DNA of 64,000 nt from Mesostigma viride (Eukaryota; Streptophyta; Mesostigmatophyceae; Mesostigmatales; Mesostigmataceae): assembly GCA_009746045.1 (NCBI GenBank), contig RPFO01000079.1, positions 1,717,285-1,781,284 on the forward strand, read 5' to 3'. Both the position numbers and the translations under genes were made by a program. This document shows, one piece after another, positions 50,260 to 61,288 of the stretch. The first letter of the stretch is position 1, and each line of letters begins with the position of its first letter. The notes under the pieces are model-generated. The model searched no databases. It was not told the DNA's origin and was given only the letters and a program-made list of their open reading frames with translations.

Positions 50260-53121
50260 ATGGCGGCATCTTGTGCGCGCGCGCGTGCTTTTCCCATGAC
50301 TGCCAGTATGCTAGTTGTTCAATCGGGTGCAGCTGGCCAGTGCCATGGCGCCTTCTCGGCGAAGAGCTTGTTTACACGTCGTAGCTACGTGCGATTCTGC
50401 CTTGTGCTCGTGGCTTTCTGTATCATGAGCATGGAGGCCGCTGGTTGCCCTGCTGCCTTCACAGCAGGTGTGGGCTGCTCCAATGACGGGCAGTGCAGCT
50501 TTGGTTCAAGCTACACCAACAAGCAGTGTGAGACGGTTACCCTGAAGAGGCTCTCCTCGCTCAACTGCAGCCCTGATGACGCCACAGTGACGATTGAGGC
50601 TTCCAGCAGCATCATCTTGGAAAACAACAGCACGCTATCTTGCTTGGGCATGCGTTGCACTGTCATTTTGAAAGCGCCGGTAGTTATCATCTCTCCAGGG
50701 GCTATTGTACGTGGCGCTTCCATCGAGATATGGGGCAGCTCAAACATTACCGTCAATGGCACGATAACTGCTTCATTTATGGCCCGTGGGAGTGGCAGCG
50801 CTGGGAACGTGGCCTCTCGGGAATGCGGGGGAGGTGGGCATGCTGCATCCGGGTGTGGTGGCGGAGGAGGGGCATCCTTCCTTGTGGATGAAACTTGGCC
50901 TCGCACATTTGGCGGATCATCGGCAACTGGCTCATACGGTGGTGGCCGTATTATGGTTCAAGGAGGATTGCTAGCAGTGAATGGAGCTATTACTTCAGAT
51001 GGGGACAAATCCATCTGTATCAGACCTGCCAACTGGTATTTCTGTCCCTGTGATGGTTCATATACCGGCGGTGGTGCTGGAGGGTCCATCCTTTGTGTCG
51101 TTACCCAGGTGACGGGCACTGGAATCATCTCTGCCAATGGGGGGGTAGGCAATCAATTGGGTGGGTCAGGTGGCGCGATTGCAATATATGTTGCGAGTCT
51201 AGCGGGAATCGGCGAGGCCCTCCGGTGCACAGCAACTGGAGACTGCAATCGCAATGGGCAAGTAAACTTCTACCAATCCAATTTCTCTCCTCCTCCGCCA
51301 AGCCCTCGTCCCCCTCCTTCTCTATCCACATTCCCAGCACCCCCCTCCCTTCCAGCTCCTCCAGTCCCACCATCACCCCCACCTCCCCGTCTTTCACCTC
51401 CATTGCCTCCCTCGCCACCTCCTCCACCTCCCTCTCCCTCTCCTTCGCCACCCTCAATCCCATTTCAAATCCTGGCTAGCCGCCTGGAGAGCTCAATTTA
51501 CAACGACATCTCCTTCTCGTTTGGCCTGTCAGCTGAACTCACCCCGGCCCCACTCTTTGATTGCCTCTTGGACCGAGTTCAGTGGGTGAGATGTGAAAGC
51601 CCGGTGACATACATCAACCTCACGGAAGGTAGCCACACCTTCCAAGTCCGTGCTATCTGGCCGCCGAGCATCATCATCAGCTCTGGGCAGTTCCAGTGGA
51701 GAGTGGACTCGCTTCCACCCACCGTCACAGTCGATGCACCGCCTGTGGTGTCCAACTCTCCTTTCACCGTCATTTTCCGGTGGAGCGAGAGTTTGCCGGA
51801 AGGAGCATTCACGCACAGTCTCCTTGAACTGACTGGTGCATCTGTCCGCACCTTTCAAGCAGATGCATCCAGACGGGTGTTCACACTTACTGCCGTAGCC
51901 GCAGCCTCCTCCAGCAGCCATCCCATTACGATGCGCTTGCCACCAGATGCTGTGCGTGACGGCGCTGGCAACAGCAATATCGAGAAGCTCGTGACCATTA
52001 GCTATGATCCCTCGACACCTACTGTCACGCTACGCAGCCCAATAGCCTGCAACTCTAGCCTTGCTGTCATTTCTCTCTCCTTCCGGCCAGGCGACCTCCG
52101 GTCAGAGATGCAAGGTCAGCAGTTGCAGGTGCAAGGTGGTACGCTTCAGAAGTGGACTGTGGTTACTCCTCTTCAGGCATATGAAGCCCTTGTTGTGCCC
52201 TCAACCGGTGCTTCCACCGTGGTGGTCACTGCCCCTGAGGGCCTGGCAGTCGACACGGTGGGCAACAGGAGTCCAAGTGCGAGCCTTACTATTGCGGTCG
52301 ATCGTGTCCATCCTGTGGTGATCATCAGTGCTCAGGGGCTGCCGCCTGGTGTTGCTGTGACGCCCGCCATGGTGCTGTCCATGATGGTCAACATTAGCAA
52401 GCCGGTTCAAGATTTCCAGCCACAGATGATCAACGTGCTGGAGGGCTCTGGGTATGTCGACCTGCCCACCTGGCAGGTTCTGCCGATTGGAAATGGCGCC
52501 ATCTACTTATTCAAATTCATTGTCCAGCAGGCTGGTCGCTTGACATTGTCTGTAGACATTGGAGCTGTGCGTGACTCGGTGGGCAACTTCAACTACCAGG
52601 AGTCAAGGTTCAGCCTCTGCATCGGCTCCGCCATGGATGGCGCGTGCAAAAGCACCCCCCCAACTGCCACTTTCTCCGTCCCAACGAAAACATCTGCTGA
52701 GGTGATTTATGTTGACATAACCCTCAGCTCCTCAGACGTCACGGACTTTGAAATCTTTGAGGATGTCAGAGTGAGTGACCGCAGCGGTGTCATTTTGGCC
52801 AACTCTGTGGGGTATTCTGGCAGCTCTGCCTCCTTCCAGTTCAGGCCTTCCAAGAACGGTGAAGTCACCTTCAGCATTCTTCCTGGCTCGTTCTCCAATA
52901 GTGCGGGCCTTACAAACACTGAGAGCGTTCATGCCACTGTGTTATATGAAGGCTACGCTGAGCCGGACGAGGTAGAAAACACCCTTAAACTGATTGTGGC
53001 CCCTGCTGTGAGTGGTGGCCTTGCCTTGATCAGCACCTTAATTGGTTTGTGTGTCACCCACAGGCACAAGAAGCGGAAAGCAGCTGCCGCTGCTGCCGCC
53101 GCCAAAACTGCGATGTTGTAG
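50260..53121 (+). CDS. Large secreted/type I membrane protein with proline-rich linker
   Basis: This is a single-exon ORF of 953 aa. A hydrophobic segment at about residues 44-60 (VRFCLVLVAFCIMSMEAAG) looks like a signal peptide core, so the true start may be a later ATG than 50,260. A Cys-containing, Gly-rich N-terminal domain follows (to about 340), with many N-x-S/T sites and a GGGGHAASGCGGGGG stretch. Residues 345-405 are a Pro/Ser linker of the hydroxyproline-rich glycoprotein type (PPPPSPRPPPS). The rest is several Ig-like beta domains recognisable by FTVIFRWSE and DGAGN-type segments. The protein ends with one membrane helix (about 920-940) and a basic tail (HRHKKRK). Extracellular proteins with such SP-rich linkers are characteristic of green algae. 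The function is probably cell surface or matrix. Confidence 0.75.
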   Translation: MAASCARARAFPMTASMLVVQSGAAGQCHGAFSAKSLFTRRSYVRFCLVLVAFCIMSMEAAGCPAAFTAGVGCSNDGQCSFGSSYTNKQCETVTLKRLSSLNCSPDDATVTIEASSSIILENNSTLSCLGMRCTVILKAPVVIISPGAIVRGASIEIWGSSNITVNGTITASFMARGSGSAGNVASRECGGGGHAASGCGGGGGASFLVDETWPRTFGGSSATGSYGGGRIMVQGGLLAVNGAITSDGDKSICIRPANWYFCPCDGSYTGGGAGGSILCVVTQVTGTGIISANGGVGNQLGGSGGAIAIYVASLAGIGEALRCTATGDCNRNGQVNFYQSNFSPPPPSPRPPPSLSTFPAPPSLPAPPVPPSPPPPRLSPPLPPSPPPPPPSPSPSPPSIPFQILASRLESSIYNDISFSFGLSAELTPAPLFDCLLDRVQWVRCESPVTYINLTEGSHTFQVRAIWPPSIIISSGQFQWRVDSLPPTVTVDAPPVVSNSPFTVIFRWSESLPEGAFTHSLLELTGASVRTFQADASRRVFTLTAVAAASSSSHPITMRLPPDAVRDGAGNSNIEKLVTISYDPSTPTVTLRSPIACNSSLAVISLSFRPGDLRSEMQGQQLQVQGGTLQKWTVVTPLQAYEALVVPSTGASTVVVTAPEGLAVDTVGNRSPSASLTIAVDRVHPVVIISAQGLPPGVAVTPAMVLSMMVNISKPVQDFQPQMINVLEGSGYVDLPTWQVLPIGNGAIYLFKFIVQQAGRLTLSVDIGAVRDSVGNFNYQESRFSLCIGSAMDGACKSTPPTATFSVPTKTSAEVIYVDITLSSSDVTDFEIFEDVRVSDRSGVILANSVGYSGSSASFQFRPSKNGEVTFSILPGSFSNSAGLTNTESVHATVLYEGYAEPDEVENTLKLIVAPAVSGGLALISTLIGLCVTHRHKKRKAAAAAAAAKTAML

Positions 53122-54470
53122 AAATGAGGCTCAGCAGTTTTTACCTTGAGCTATACTAGGTTCATGGATCAGAATGTCACAAGTAGCCAACATCGTGTCA
53201 AGAAACTGTGGACAATTCCGCACAGGAAACTTGCCACATCCTTACGTGAATTGTGGCAGTTCAGCTATTTCATGCCCTTATACATGTATCTTGCAGCCAA
53301 TCTTGTACTGTAGTTGACAGTGTCGCATGAGAGAGTCACGCCACTTGCAGAAGCAATTATACGTAGTAGTATTTTTGCTGTGATTAGGCGTTACTAGCAA
53401 CAAAGAACTGTTTACGAGCCTTCTGGCGCTCTTGTCAGATTAGAATTTGATGCAGTATATCGTGAGATATCAAGTGCCGACTGCACTCAATGACAGGCTC
53501 TACCGGTTTCCAGTTTCTCGTTTCTCAAAATTTATTCAGATAAGGTGTTTATCATTTTTAAAATACAGGATTATAACCTCATGAATTAAATCACATCATC
53601 CCATGGTACCAACAGTTCTGGATAGCTATTCTTATTGTTATTATTATAATTTTTTAAAATGGAACATAACTCTGTTGGGAGTATATTATGTAGTTAACGC
53701 CAAGCGCATTGGCGTGTTCCTGATTCGGCATATCTCTACGATTCCAGGGGCACCGGAACGAGTCGACGAGTATCAAGAAAGTTATGGCGTTCCGACTACC
53801 CCGGTCGCGCGCAAGCGCGAGCCGGCTGCTATTCGAGGTCGTACGTGAATATGTGCCGACGGCACATTGGGCCGACAGTAATTCCTGGGCTGACAGGAAT
53901 TAGGTGCTGTACCTACGACGGTATTGGATTAATACGTCGTACGCAGAGAATAGGAAATATGACTTGCGGCCCGGCCCTTAGAACGGGCGCAACAATGAGA
54001 TAAATTGTGTATTTGGCTTGTTTTCATAGTCCGCAGGACTTTAGGACTCATTTCGGGACTTATTTGGGAGTTGTCCTATGTATGTTCGGGACTTTTGTAT
54101 GAAATTATGATAGTTCGTGTGATTCGGACTAATTATTTTGGGCCTAGGTTGAAGTACAAGATCTTCTAGGGGCTGGGTCGGCCCTGGTCGTCAGACGGAA
54201 TCTTTAATGAGTGTCGTCAGTTTCAGCAGTCTCTGGAAGGTCGGTGCTCATGTCGGCGCACCTGCTTACCAGCGTGCCAGCCTGGTAGCGCAGCCTAGGT
54301 GAAATTGGTCCAAGGACGAATGTCTCGTCCTCTTGCTTGTTGAATAAACGATATTTCGTGTAAAAAGCAACCCCTTGAACATATATACCCGCTGAGTGCT
54401 GAGAATGGGCCGGCGTGATCATCATTCCTAATTAGGCTTGGCATGCTTAGTTAGACGTCTAAGGGACGAG
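53122..54470. other. 3' flank and unassigned host sequence
   Basis: AT-rich sequence with no supported gene. The first few hundred bases probably include the 3' UTR of the surface-protein gene; a definite polyadenylation signal was not identified. Confidence 0.5.
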
Positions 54471-54472
54471 TT

Positions 54473-54813
54473 TCAGCCCGTTAGACTAGCTGGCACCAAG
54501 CCCGATAGACTAGCTGGCACCAAGCCCGCCCAGCCTGGGCGATATGTCCTCACCTGGCGTGCCCCCGGCCACGCGCGGCAGGGCCGCCACCCGTGGACTT
54601 TTCGTGATAGACTCGGCATGGGCATGTGCTACATTAGACGTGACGGGCTCACCCCCGGGCAGCCTCCTGGTTTGTCTGTAATATGGAGGCAGATGGCAAG
54701 GATAGATGGCATGAAGGAGACCACCCCCCTGCCTGTGGGGGCTCTGCGTGTGACCAAGTATGGCATTCATAGCGATTCGGGCCGCGGTGCCCACACCCCT
54801 GTAACTAGGACCT
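54473..54813 (+). mobile_element. LINE 3'-end fragment (plus orientation)
   Basis: Its translation (RLAGTKPAQPGRY...TWRAPG...HPWTFRDRLGM) matches the C-terminal part of the minus-strand LINE relic at 54,919-55,260. It is therefore a 5'-truncated copy of the same family. It begins with a short direct duplication (GACTAGCTGGCACCAAGCCC) and runs into a TTAA tract at its 3' side, as expected of a LINE tail. Confidence 0.65.
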
Positions 54814-54842
54814 AGATTAATTAATTAATTAATTAATTAATA
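54814..54842. repeat. (TTAA)n tail
   Basis: ATTAATTAATTAATTAATTA continues through seven units, then TAGACACGTGACTGCGTCAC. TTAA tracts followed by similar TAGACACGTGACTGCGT words also occur at about 22,192-22,228, and a TTAA tract occurs at 43,381. This suggests a recurrent tail or target of the LINE family. Confidence 0.6.
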
Positions 54843-54918
54843 GACACGTGACTGCGTCACGTGAGCATAAGTCGTCAGTGGGAGGGGAACATGGGATGGA
54901 ATGGATGGTATAAGCTAT

Positions 54919-56293
54919 CTAGGTCCTAGTTACAGGGGTGTGGTCACCGCGGCCCGAATCGCTATGAATGCCATACTTGGTCACACGCGGAGCCCCCACA
55001 GGCTTGGGGGTGGTCTCCTTCATCACTACTTGCCATCTATCCTTGCGCACCATCTGCCTCCATATTACAGACAAACCAGGAGGCTGCCCGGGGGTGAGCC
55101 CGTCACGTCTAGTGTAGCACATGTCCATGCCGAGTCTATCACGAAATGTCCACGGGTGGCGGCCCTGCCGCGCGCGGCCGGGGGCACGCCAGGTTAGGAC
55201 ATATCGCCCAGGCTGGGCGGGCTTGGTGCCAGCTAGTCTATCTGAGGTATCTACCTGATCTGTGCGGGCCAGGTGCCCGGCTAGGCCCATGCGCCTGTGC
55301 CTAATAATGTGGGAAACATAGGGCAAATCAGCGTACAAATCCTCATTACTAATGTGCAAACCAAAGGGGAAGTTAAGGGCCTTGCACAGCATCTTGGTGA
55401 CGGCACCGTCGAGTCGTTGCTCCAGCTCCTGCGTCAGTGCCCACGTCTCGGCGCCGTAGGTCATGCAGGATCGTCAGAATGACGACCTTGAAGAGGTCAC
55501 GCTTGACAATCCGGGGTAGGGCGGGGTTGCTCCACCAGCGGCGGTGGTCATGGAGGTGCGCGCCCACGCCATGCCGATCCGTGTCGTCATGTCGTCCTCG
55601 CAGTCGGGAAGCCAACTGCCGAGCAGCTTGAAGCGGCCTGAAGGAGGGTAGTTGACCTCGGCATCGTCTAAGAGGCGGAGTATAGGTGGGGGGCCTGCCA
55701 TGCCGAGGGCCAGGGCCTCCGTTTTGGGGCTGATTTCTAGACCAACCGCCCGAGCCTCGAGCGCCAGGCAGTCCAGCCAAAGTTGGGCAGACTCCGGCTT
55801 CTCGATGAGCGTGATGTCGTCGGCATAAATGAGGTCAGCTAGTAAATTCTGCTGGTTAGTCGGCCCCCCTTCCCCAAGCTCGTTCGTGATCGCTAGGCCA
55901 GGGGCACGGCCTGCATGCAATGCTAGCAAAGCGAGCACGTGCCTGGCGGATAACATAATCCACTACAATAATAAACAGGTACGGTGACAGGACGCAACCC
56001 TGCCAGACGCCGGTCTGCAGTGGGCATGGCGGGGTAATGCCGTGTTGAGTGCGCACCGAAGTGGTCGACCCCTCATACAGCGTGCGGATGACGGTAATCA
56101 GGGGAGTGGGGACGCGAGCGCAAGCAAGTACAGCCCATAGAGCGTCCCAGAGGACAGAATCAAAAGCCTTGATGAAGTCGACGAAGATCAGGATGGCGGG
56201 AAACTCACCAGGTTGCAGGAGAGCGATTTCCTTGAAGAGGCGACGCGCGACGAAGATGGCCATGACGGTGTTGCGCCCAGGACGGAAGCCCAT
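54919..56293 (-). pseudogene. Degenerate non-LTR (LINE) reverse transcriptase
   Basis: Reading from 56,293 down, the frame starts at MGFRPGRNT and shows RT blocks in order. They are FVDFIKAFDSV (palm Asp), LQTGVWQGCVLSPYLF, then in a second frame the catalytic LIYADDITLI, and later TYGAETWAL plus a RRMGLAGHLAR segment typical of LINE C-termini. At least three frameshifts (near 55,950, 55,520 and 55,460) split it into overlapping ORFs. The N-terminal endonuclease is missing, so it is 5'-truncated. The RT fingers and palm order identify a non-LTR element; the clade was not determined. Confidence 0.85.
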
Positions 56294-57059
56294 TTGACTT
56301 TCAGGTGACAGTCGAGGGGCTGGTTTTTCTTAGTATGTTAAAATCTGAACCGTTTATTAAAAATTTATCAAGATGCGACATTTCCCATGCTTTTGGCCAC
56401 TAAACCACCTGCCACATGCCAGCTGGAACTGTGCCCTAGTGATGCTCTAATATGCCCCATGCCCCATGGCTCATGCCCCATCATGCCCCATGCCCCATGC
56501 CCTTCTACTGCATGTTCGATGCTCCATGCCACACATGCCACGAACCGCAAGCCAACTGTCAAACATCGTTGCTCCCATTCCCCCATACCCCATGCCCCAT
56601 GCCCCATGCCCCATGCCCCATGTGCCCAAAACCAAGCCCCCATGCCCGGCCATATGGCCTGATTGCTCCATGCTCCATGCCCCATGCACCATCCCATGCC
56701 CTGGCACATCCCATGCCATATTACAATGCGCGTGATTTTCATCAATGATGTGTGTGTGTGCTTCTTGCGCCTACTTGCCTGTGTTATGACCATGCCAATG
56801 CAGTTTGAAGTCACAACAACTACTGATCAAGGAGCTGCAGTCCAAGTATATTGCATGAGGGACCCAGCACAAGAACCGTTATAATGTCAAAATGCAGCTG
56901 GGCACTGTCAAGACGAAATGGCAGCCAGCTTACATGCTGACTCTCTTGGCCATCACATTTTTCGCAAGCCCAATACCTTGTCATCCTGCTATGTCCAAGG
57001 TAGCCACTAAAAGCCAGCCACATTGGCAAAAAAGTTGTCTCCACCGATAGGTCACTGCA
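56294..57059. other. Host spacer with CATGCCCC satellite
   Basis: 56,449-56,720 contains tandem CATGCCCCATGCCC and CCATGCTCCATG words; the rest is unassigned sequence before the LTR element. No gene is supported. Confidence 0.6.
56449..56720. repeat. CATGCCCC minisatellite
   Basis: Short imperfect tandem repeats of CCCCATG, densest at about 56,585-56,625. His/Pro/Cys- or Gly/Met-rich ORFs in all frames are compositional. Confidence 0.8.
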
Positions 57060-57064
57060 CCTTG

Positions 57065-57547
57065 AGTTGCAAATAAATGGAATGCGATGTAAATCAGAAA
57101 GCATGAAATGAACGTTGTGTTTATTGTTCTCATACGTTATTGTCGTTGTTGCATAATTCGTCTTCGTTGCGCATAAGAACCTGTTGCGCTTGGCACCTTC
57201 ATCAGTCTTGCTGAATATCCTACGTGGACATGCATTCCATGTAGTTTAGTGCATGCCGCGTGTTAGATACTTCTAGAATCCTCTAGGAGGTACCAAGGCA
57301 GATGCGCATACATGATAGGCCGATAGTCGGCTCAGTCCTCTTGATAGGACTACACCGGCCCTTGACCAGCCGGTGACGTGGAGGCCTGGGAGACGTCCAC
57401 ACATTCTACGTGGCGTTATCCCATTGGCGAGTACTAGTGAAGTACAGCCATTGGCCCAATACTACAATAAAGTATATTGTAGTAATCTGTACAAGATCCT
57501 CTATCTCTGAGGACCCATGTGGACCCTAGATGGGTCTCCAACCAACT
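57065..57547 (-). repeat. 3' LTR
   Basis: 483 bp, almost identical to 62,408-62,890. Differences are seen at about 57,163-57,168 and 57,320. The outer flank is CCTTG. Confidence 0.9.
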
Positions 57548-57815
57548 CCAGCCATTCTTTCCCTTGTGAAAGTGATAAGGCTTAGATGTATTCATTGATG
57601 TTCGGCCGCACCTGGCCAGTTCACTTTCACATATGTGGGCAATGGGGACTCACTTGGGTCTTATGGAGTTTGCATCTCATCATTGCATGGTTGGTGTAAC
57701 CTGCTGTAGGGAAAACCCAAATCTGAAGGAAAACCTCTTCTCCAGAGAGGATAAAACCTCCAGGGGGATAAAAACCTACAGGAGGAGCACTAGGCTCAGG
57801 CTCCCAGATTACTCC

Positions 57816-60698
57816 TCATGACAAGGGTTTCCCAGCCATCATGGACCGCAGCAACTGGTACCCATTAAGAGCCAGTCGTGGAAGCTTGGTCATAGCATCA
57901 GCAGGATTTGAATGTCCTGGCAGATGTATGGTTATACAGTGGCTGGACAACTCCTTTGCCACAAGGTAGTCCAAGTCAGTAGTAGTGGCCCTCTCATTCT
58001 TGATAAAAGAGACCACGGGCTTATTATCACAATAAACCCTGACATCAATCACAGGTTGAGGTCTTATCTGACTCAGACACCATAAGAGTAGCTCTCTTAT
58101 GTATATGGCATCGCGAATGCACATGGCGTATGCCCTGCACTCAGCGGTGTCAATGCCAGCAAACCGCCTCCTCTGAAGGTTACTGGACCAGTATACCAAC
58201 GAGGGCTGTTTGCCTTCATTCCTGATGGTGATCAGGCATCCGGCTCTGGCACCAATCTTGTTGGCAGATCTAGACTCTTGGCTAGCATCTGTGTAGGCGT
58301 CTATGATGATACGCCCATGCCAGTCTACACCGGACAACACCAAGTCAGGAGATTCATTGAGGCAGCTCTCCAGGCGCCTCCTTCCTTCTCCTACAACAAC
58401 AGAGTCTGGCATCCTACTCTGTACTGCCAGGTCAGGGTTAGTTGTGGCAGCCAGCCAACCCAGTTGACCTTTAACCGTAGGGGCATTCTCCTCAGTTACT
58501 CTCTTGGGCAACTGAGTTATTACTTTTTCTTTATACCCCTTCGCCGATTGCAGCTTAAGATGCCATCCTTTGTCATCCTGGAAAAGGGTACAGCCAATGC
58601 CACAGTAAGGTACCTGGCTGTTTTTACTAAACCATGCTCTGGTACCAATAGGGGACTTGTCATTGAGCCTTTTATAGGTCTCATTCAACCATCCCTTGGG
58701 ACCAATGCGTTGCATATCATCTCCATGTAAGGTAGCCCAGGTGGGTTGTCCCTTGGATTGCCCCACAAAGAGACAATAAGCAAGATGAGATTGTTGCATC
58801 TGACATCTCTCCTGGATGGCAGGAGCAATGGTTTCATACCAGATGACTGGACTGCTGACCAGTCCTTCCCAGCCCACTTTAGGCTGCATGTAGGGATGAC
58901 CTACTTCAGCTATCCAGCATGCTGGGGTCTTAACACAACAGGGTCTTTGAGCTTGCCAAGTGGCTCTGGCCACCTGAGGATCACCATGCAAAAAGGCCCT
59001 GGTGAAGTCATCAATTTCTGCTCCATAATCCAAGCCATAGTCCAAAGCACCAAGGTACAGACTAAGAATAAGCCTGAGAACAGGATGTGACAGGCCAGGA
59101 GTGTACAGCTCCTCCTTATCAAAGTCTGTAGTACCATGGAACTGGGTCACGACTGGACGTGCGTTTGGTATGGGAGGCTCACCAAGCTTGCTCTTCATCT
59201 TGCATACAAAACGCAACTGAAGCATTTGAGCATTGGGTGGAGGTTCTGAAATGCCTTCAAAAACATCCAGCGTTTGCCACTCCTGGAGCGCACGCACCAA
59301 TGCTAGTCGCCAGGCCTCAAGGCCAGCGAAAGTGTGACAATCCAGGTCTACATCATCAAAGGACATGGGGCTATGAGCAGCAAATGACCTTTTTGTGAGA
59401 CCAAGAGAAGTCACACTGAGCTGGGCGGGTTCTACCAGCTCAGAAGCTGGGGGTATATCCCTTCCCCATTCTGCTCCTTTTACTGAACCGACACAGGCGG
59501 TCTTCCAATTTGCCTTCTGGAACATTTCAAGAGGCAAGAGACATCTGAATGATTCCAGAGGAATTGGGTCACAATGGGTTTTTAGGAGACTCTTTGTGTT
59601 ATTGGGGCCATCAACAATGGTAACACCGGGAGTCACCAAGAATGGCTGGCCAATGAGAGTGGGTCCCTTATAGCCATCAACAACACAAAGTGTCAAAGAC
59701 TCACCCAAGAATGGGATAGTGATATTCCCAAGAACTTGATGATCAGTGTTACCCGCAAAGTCTTGGACAATAGTCCATGGACTGGGTTCAAGGGAATACT
59801 TATCCAGCAAAGCATTAAAGGGCGAGGTGACAGAGACCTCTGCTTTGGTATCCACATCAAAGCCATCAAGGTCCATGCCCTTCTCTGGAAGAGAAGTTAT
59901 TTTGGCAATCTTTAGTGAGGGCTTGAGCTTCTTTACAATATCCCGAAGCTCTTGAGGATTGCCTCTCTTGCCGAGCTGAGTGTTCAACCTGGACAACCCC
60001 TCCTCAGCTTGTCTTCCTTGGGCTGGAATCCCATCAGTCTCCAAGGGCAATGGCTTATTACCAGGGTAATTGGATCCAAGCTTTGGCTGTTCAGACTGAA
60101 ATATGTTATCCACCTGCCCAGGGGTCTCAAGCCCATGTTCCAACGGCCGGAGCTTCCGGTGCTGATCAGACACCCTATTATCCAACAAGTCAGCTTCATC
60201 CATATCATCCTGTGATATCCCAGTCAATGTCTTAGGCTGAGCTTGCTGAGTAGTAGGCTCCAGTTGATGGGAGGCCGCCCTTTCTGGTAGTTGGAGTCCA
60301 GCCTGTTCACTGGCCAAAGGTGGACAGGAAAGATTGGGAGATCCAAGTGCCTCTTCAGGGGCCATATTTTCCAGGGGATTTTCTTGAACGTTCATTGGAT
60401 CTCTCTTCAATCTATTCCAAGCCAGATGATAAGTGGTCCCATTCCAGACCACATCAGCAGTTTTCATCTCCAGGTCAACTGAGGTTATGGTCCCTGGACC
60501 CTGCCAATAACCACGTTTACCAGGAGCATTTTCTTTGTGGAAGATCACCTGGTCTCCCACCTCAAATTTTAATGATTCTCCTCTCTGTTTATCCTTTTCA
60601 CAGAGATGAGCATACTGTGCCCACCTCTGCTTACTCCATGCCTGCATTATGTCATCAGGGTAGAGGCCACCTTGCAGCACCCAAACACCTGACAGCAA
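57816..60698 (-). CDS. Copia-type pol: integrase end, protease-like, RT, RNase H
   Basis: This is an uninterrupted ORF of about 960 codons. Residues 10-100 are the integrase C-terminal domain (FEVGDQVIFHKENAPGKRGY, then WQGPGTITSV). Residues about 280-375 resemble a retropepsin (DVDTKAEVSV, then LIGQPFL), although the DTG triad reads DTK. RT spans about 460-760 with RFVCKMKSK, EIDDFTRAFLHGD and the catalytic pair as LHGDDM instead of YVDD. RNase H covers about 795-945 with YTDAS, TAECRAY, YCDNKPV and the terminal HSNPADAMTK. The integrase-before-RT order is that of Ty1/copia. The first Met lies inside the integrase, and the preceding part is in another frame just upstream. The ORF is therefore the surviving 3' portion of pol. 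Confidence 0.85.
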   Translation of the reverse strand: MLSGVWVLQGGLYPDDIMQAWSKQRWAQYAHLCEKDKQRGESLKFEVGDQVIFHKENAPGKRGYWQGPGTITSVDLEMKTADVVWNGTTYHLAWNRLKRDPMNVQENPLENMAPEEALGSPNLSCPPLASEQAGLQLPERAASHQLEPTTQQAQPKTLTGISQDDMDEADLLDNRVSDQHRKLRPLEHGLETPGQVDNIFQSEQPKLGSNYPGNKPLPLETDGIPAQGRQAEEGLSRLNTQLGKRGNPQELRDIVKKLKPSLKIAKITSLPEKGMDLDGFDVDTKAEVSVTSPFNALLDKYSLEPSPWTIVQDFAGNTDHQVLGNITIPFLGESLTLCVVDGYKGPTLIGQPFLVTPGVTIVDGPNNTKSLLKTHCDPIPLESFRCLLPLEMFQKANWKTACVGSVKGAEWGRDIPPASELVEPAQLSVTSLGLTKRSFAAHSPMSFDDVDLDCHTFAGLEAWRLALVRALQEWQTLDVFEGISEPPPNAQMLQLRFVCKMKSKLGEPPIPNARPVVTQFHGTTDFDKEELYTPGLSHPVLRLILSLYLGALDYGLDYGAEIDDFTRAFLHGDPQVARATWQAQRPCCVKTPACWIAEVGHPYMQPKVGWEGLVSSPVIWYETIAPAIQERCQMQQSHLAYCLFVGQSKGQPTWATLHGDDMQRIGPKGWLNETYKRLNDKSPIGTRAWFSKNSQVPYCGIGCTLFQDDKGWHLKLQSAKGYKEKVITQLPKRVTEENAPTVKGQLGWLAATTNPDLAVQSRMPDSVVVGEGRRRLESCLNESPDLVLSGVDWHGRIIIDAYTDASQESRSANKIGARAGCLITIRNEGKQPSLVYWSSNLQRRRFAGIDTAECRAYAMCIRDAIYIRELLLWCLSQIRPQPVIDVRVYCDNKPVVSFIKNERATTTDLDYLVAKELSSHCITIHLPGHSNPADAMTKLPRLALNGYQLLRSMMAGKPLS

Positions 60699-61011
60699 AA
60701 GTTGGTTTAAACATCTCAGGATAATCCCCAGACATTACCAACTTCTTAAGCTCCTGTATATATCTGTCAACCTTGCCTTGGGCTTGATGATCTTCACGAC
60801 CCACAATCCTTAGGAAAGGCAGATCAGAGTTAGCCAAAATCCTAAGATCAATCATTAGGTGATGGCTCTTCAGGACATGGACGGGCATCCACGTTCCTGG
60901 TAGAGCAAGAGTCCAAGTTTTTATTATCAATATAACAAGGATTATTGCTCTGAGGAGCTTGACTGTTAACAATATCAATGGGTGCTTGGCTGCAACCAGG
61001 AGCTGCACCAC
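60655..61011 (-). pseudogene. Frameshifted integrase fragment
   Basis: The segment DHQAQGKVDRYIQELKKLV matches the conserved end of the retroviral-type integrase core (the H-x-G-K-V-x-R around the last catalytic Glu). It reads into the pol ORF after a one-frame change near 60,690. Upstream the frame loses similarity, so most of the integrase core is missing or scrambled. Confidence 0.6.
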
Positions 61012-61288
61012 ATGTATTGTTCACAGATATGTTGCTCACTTGGGCACCTGCATTGACAACACTGTGTGGCATCTATCTTCAAACACGAGCAGATCCACAT
61101 GTGTTGTTTACAGAAAGAGTTCCCTCTGGGGTACTCTTTTTATTCCAGGCATGGATAGGAATGCCACAAACAGGGGCACTTTTACTGCTGCTCACCGGGG
61201 CAGCTTTACGGTCAGTAGGGGTTACTGCTGGAGCCCCTACCACCTGGCAGCCCTCATCTGCCATGAAACCACTCTCATCAACGTCCAT
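60848..61288 (-). CDS. Unrecognised ORF with one in-frame stop, TATA upstream
   Basis: From the ATG at 61,288 the frame reads about 69 codons, meets one stop, and continues open for another 75 codons to 60,848. The phrase SVNNTCG occurs on both sides of the stop. A TATATAA box lies about 20 bases upstream of the ATG on the minus strand. It could be a residual gag or accessory gene of the LTR element; no known domain is visible. Confidence 0.3.
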
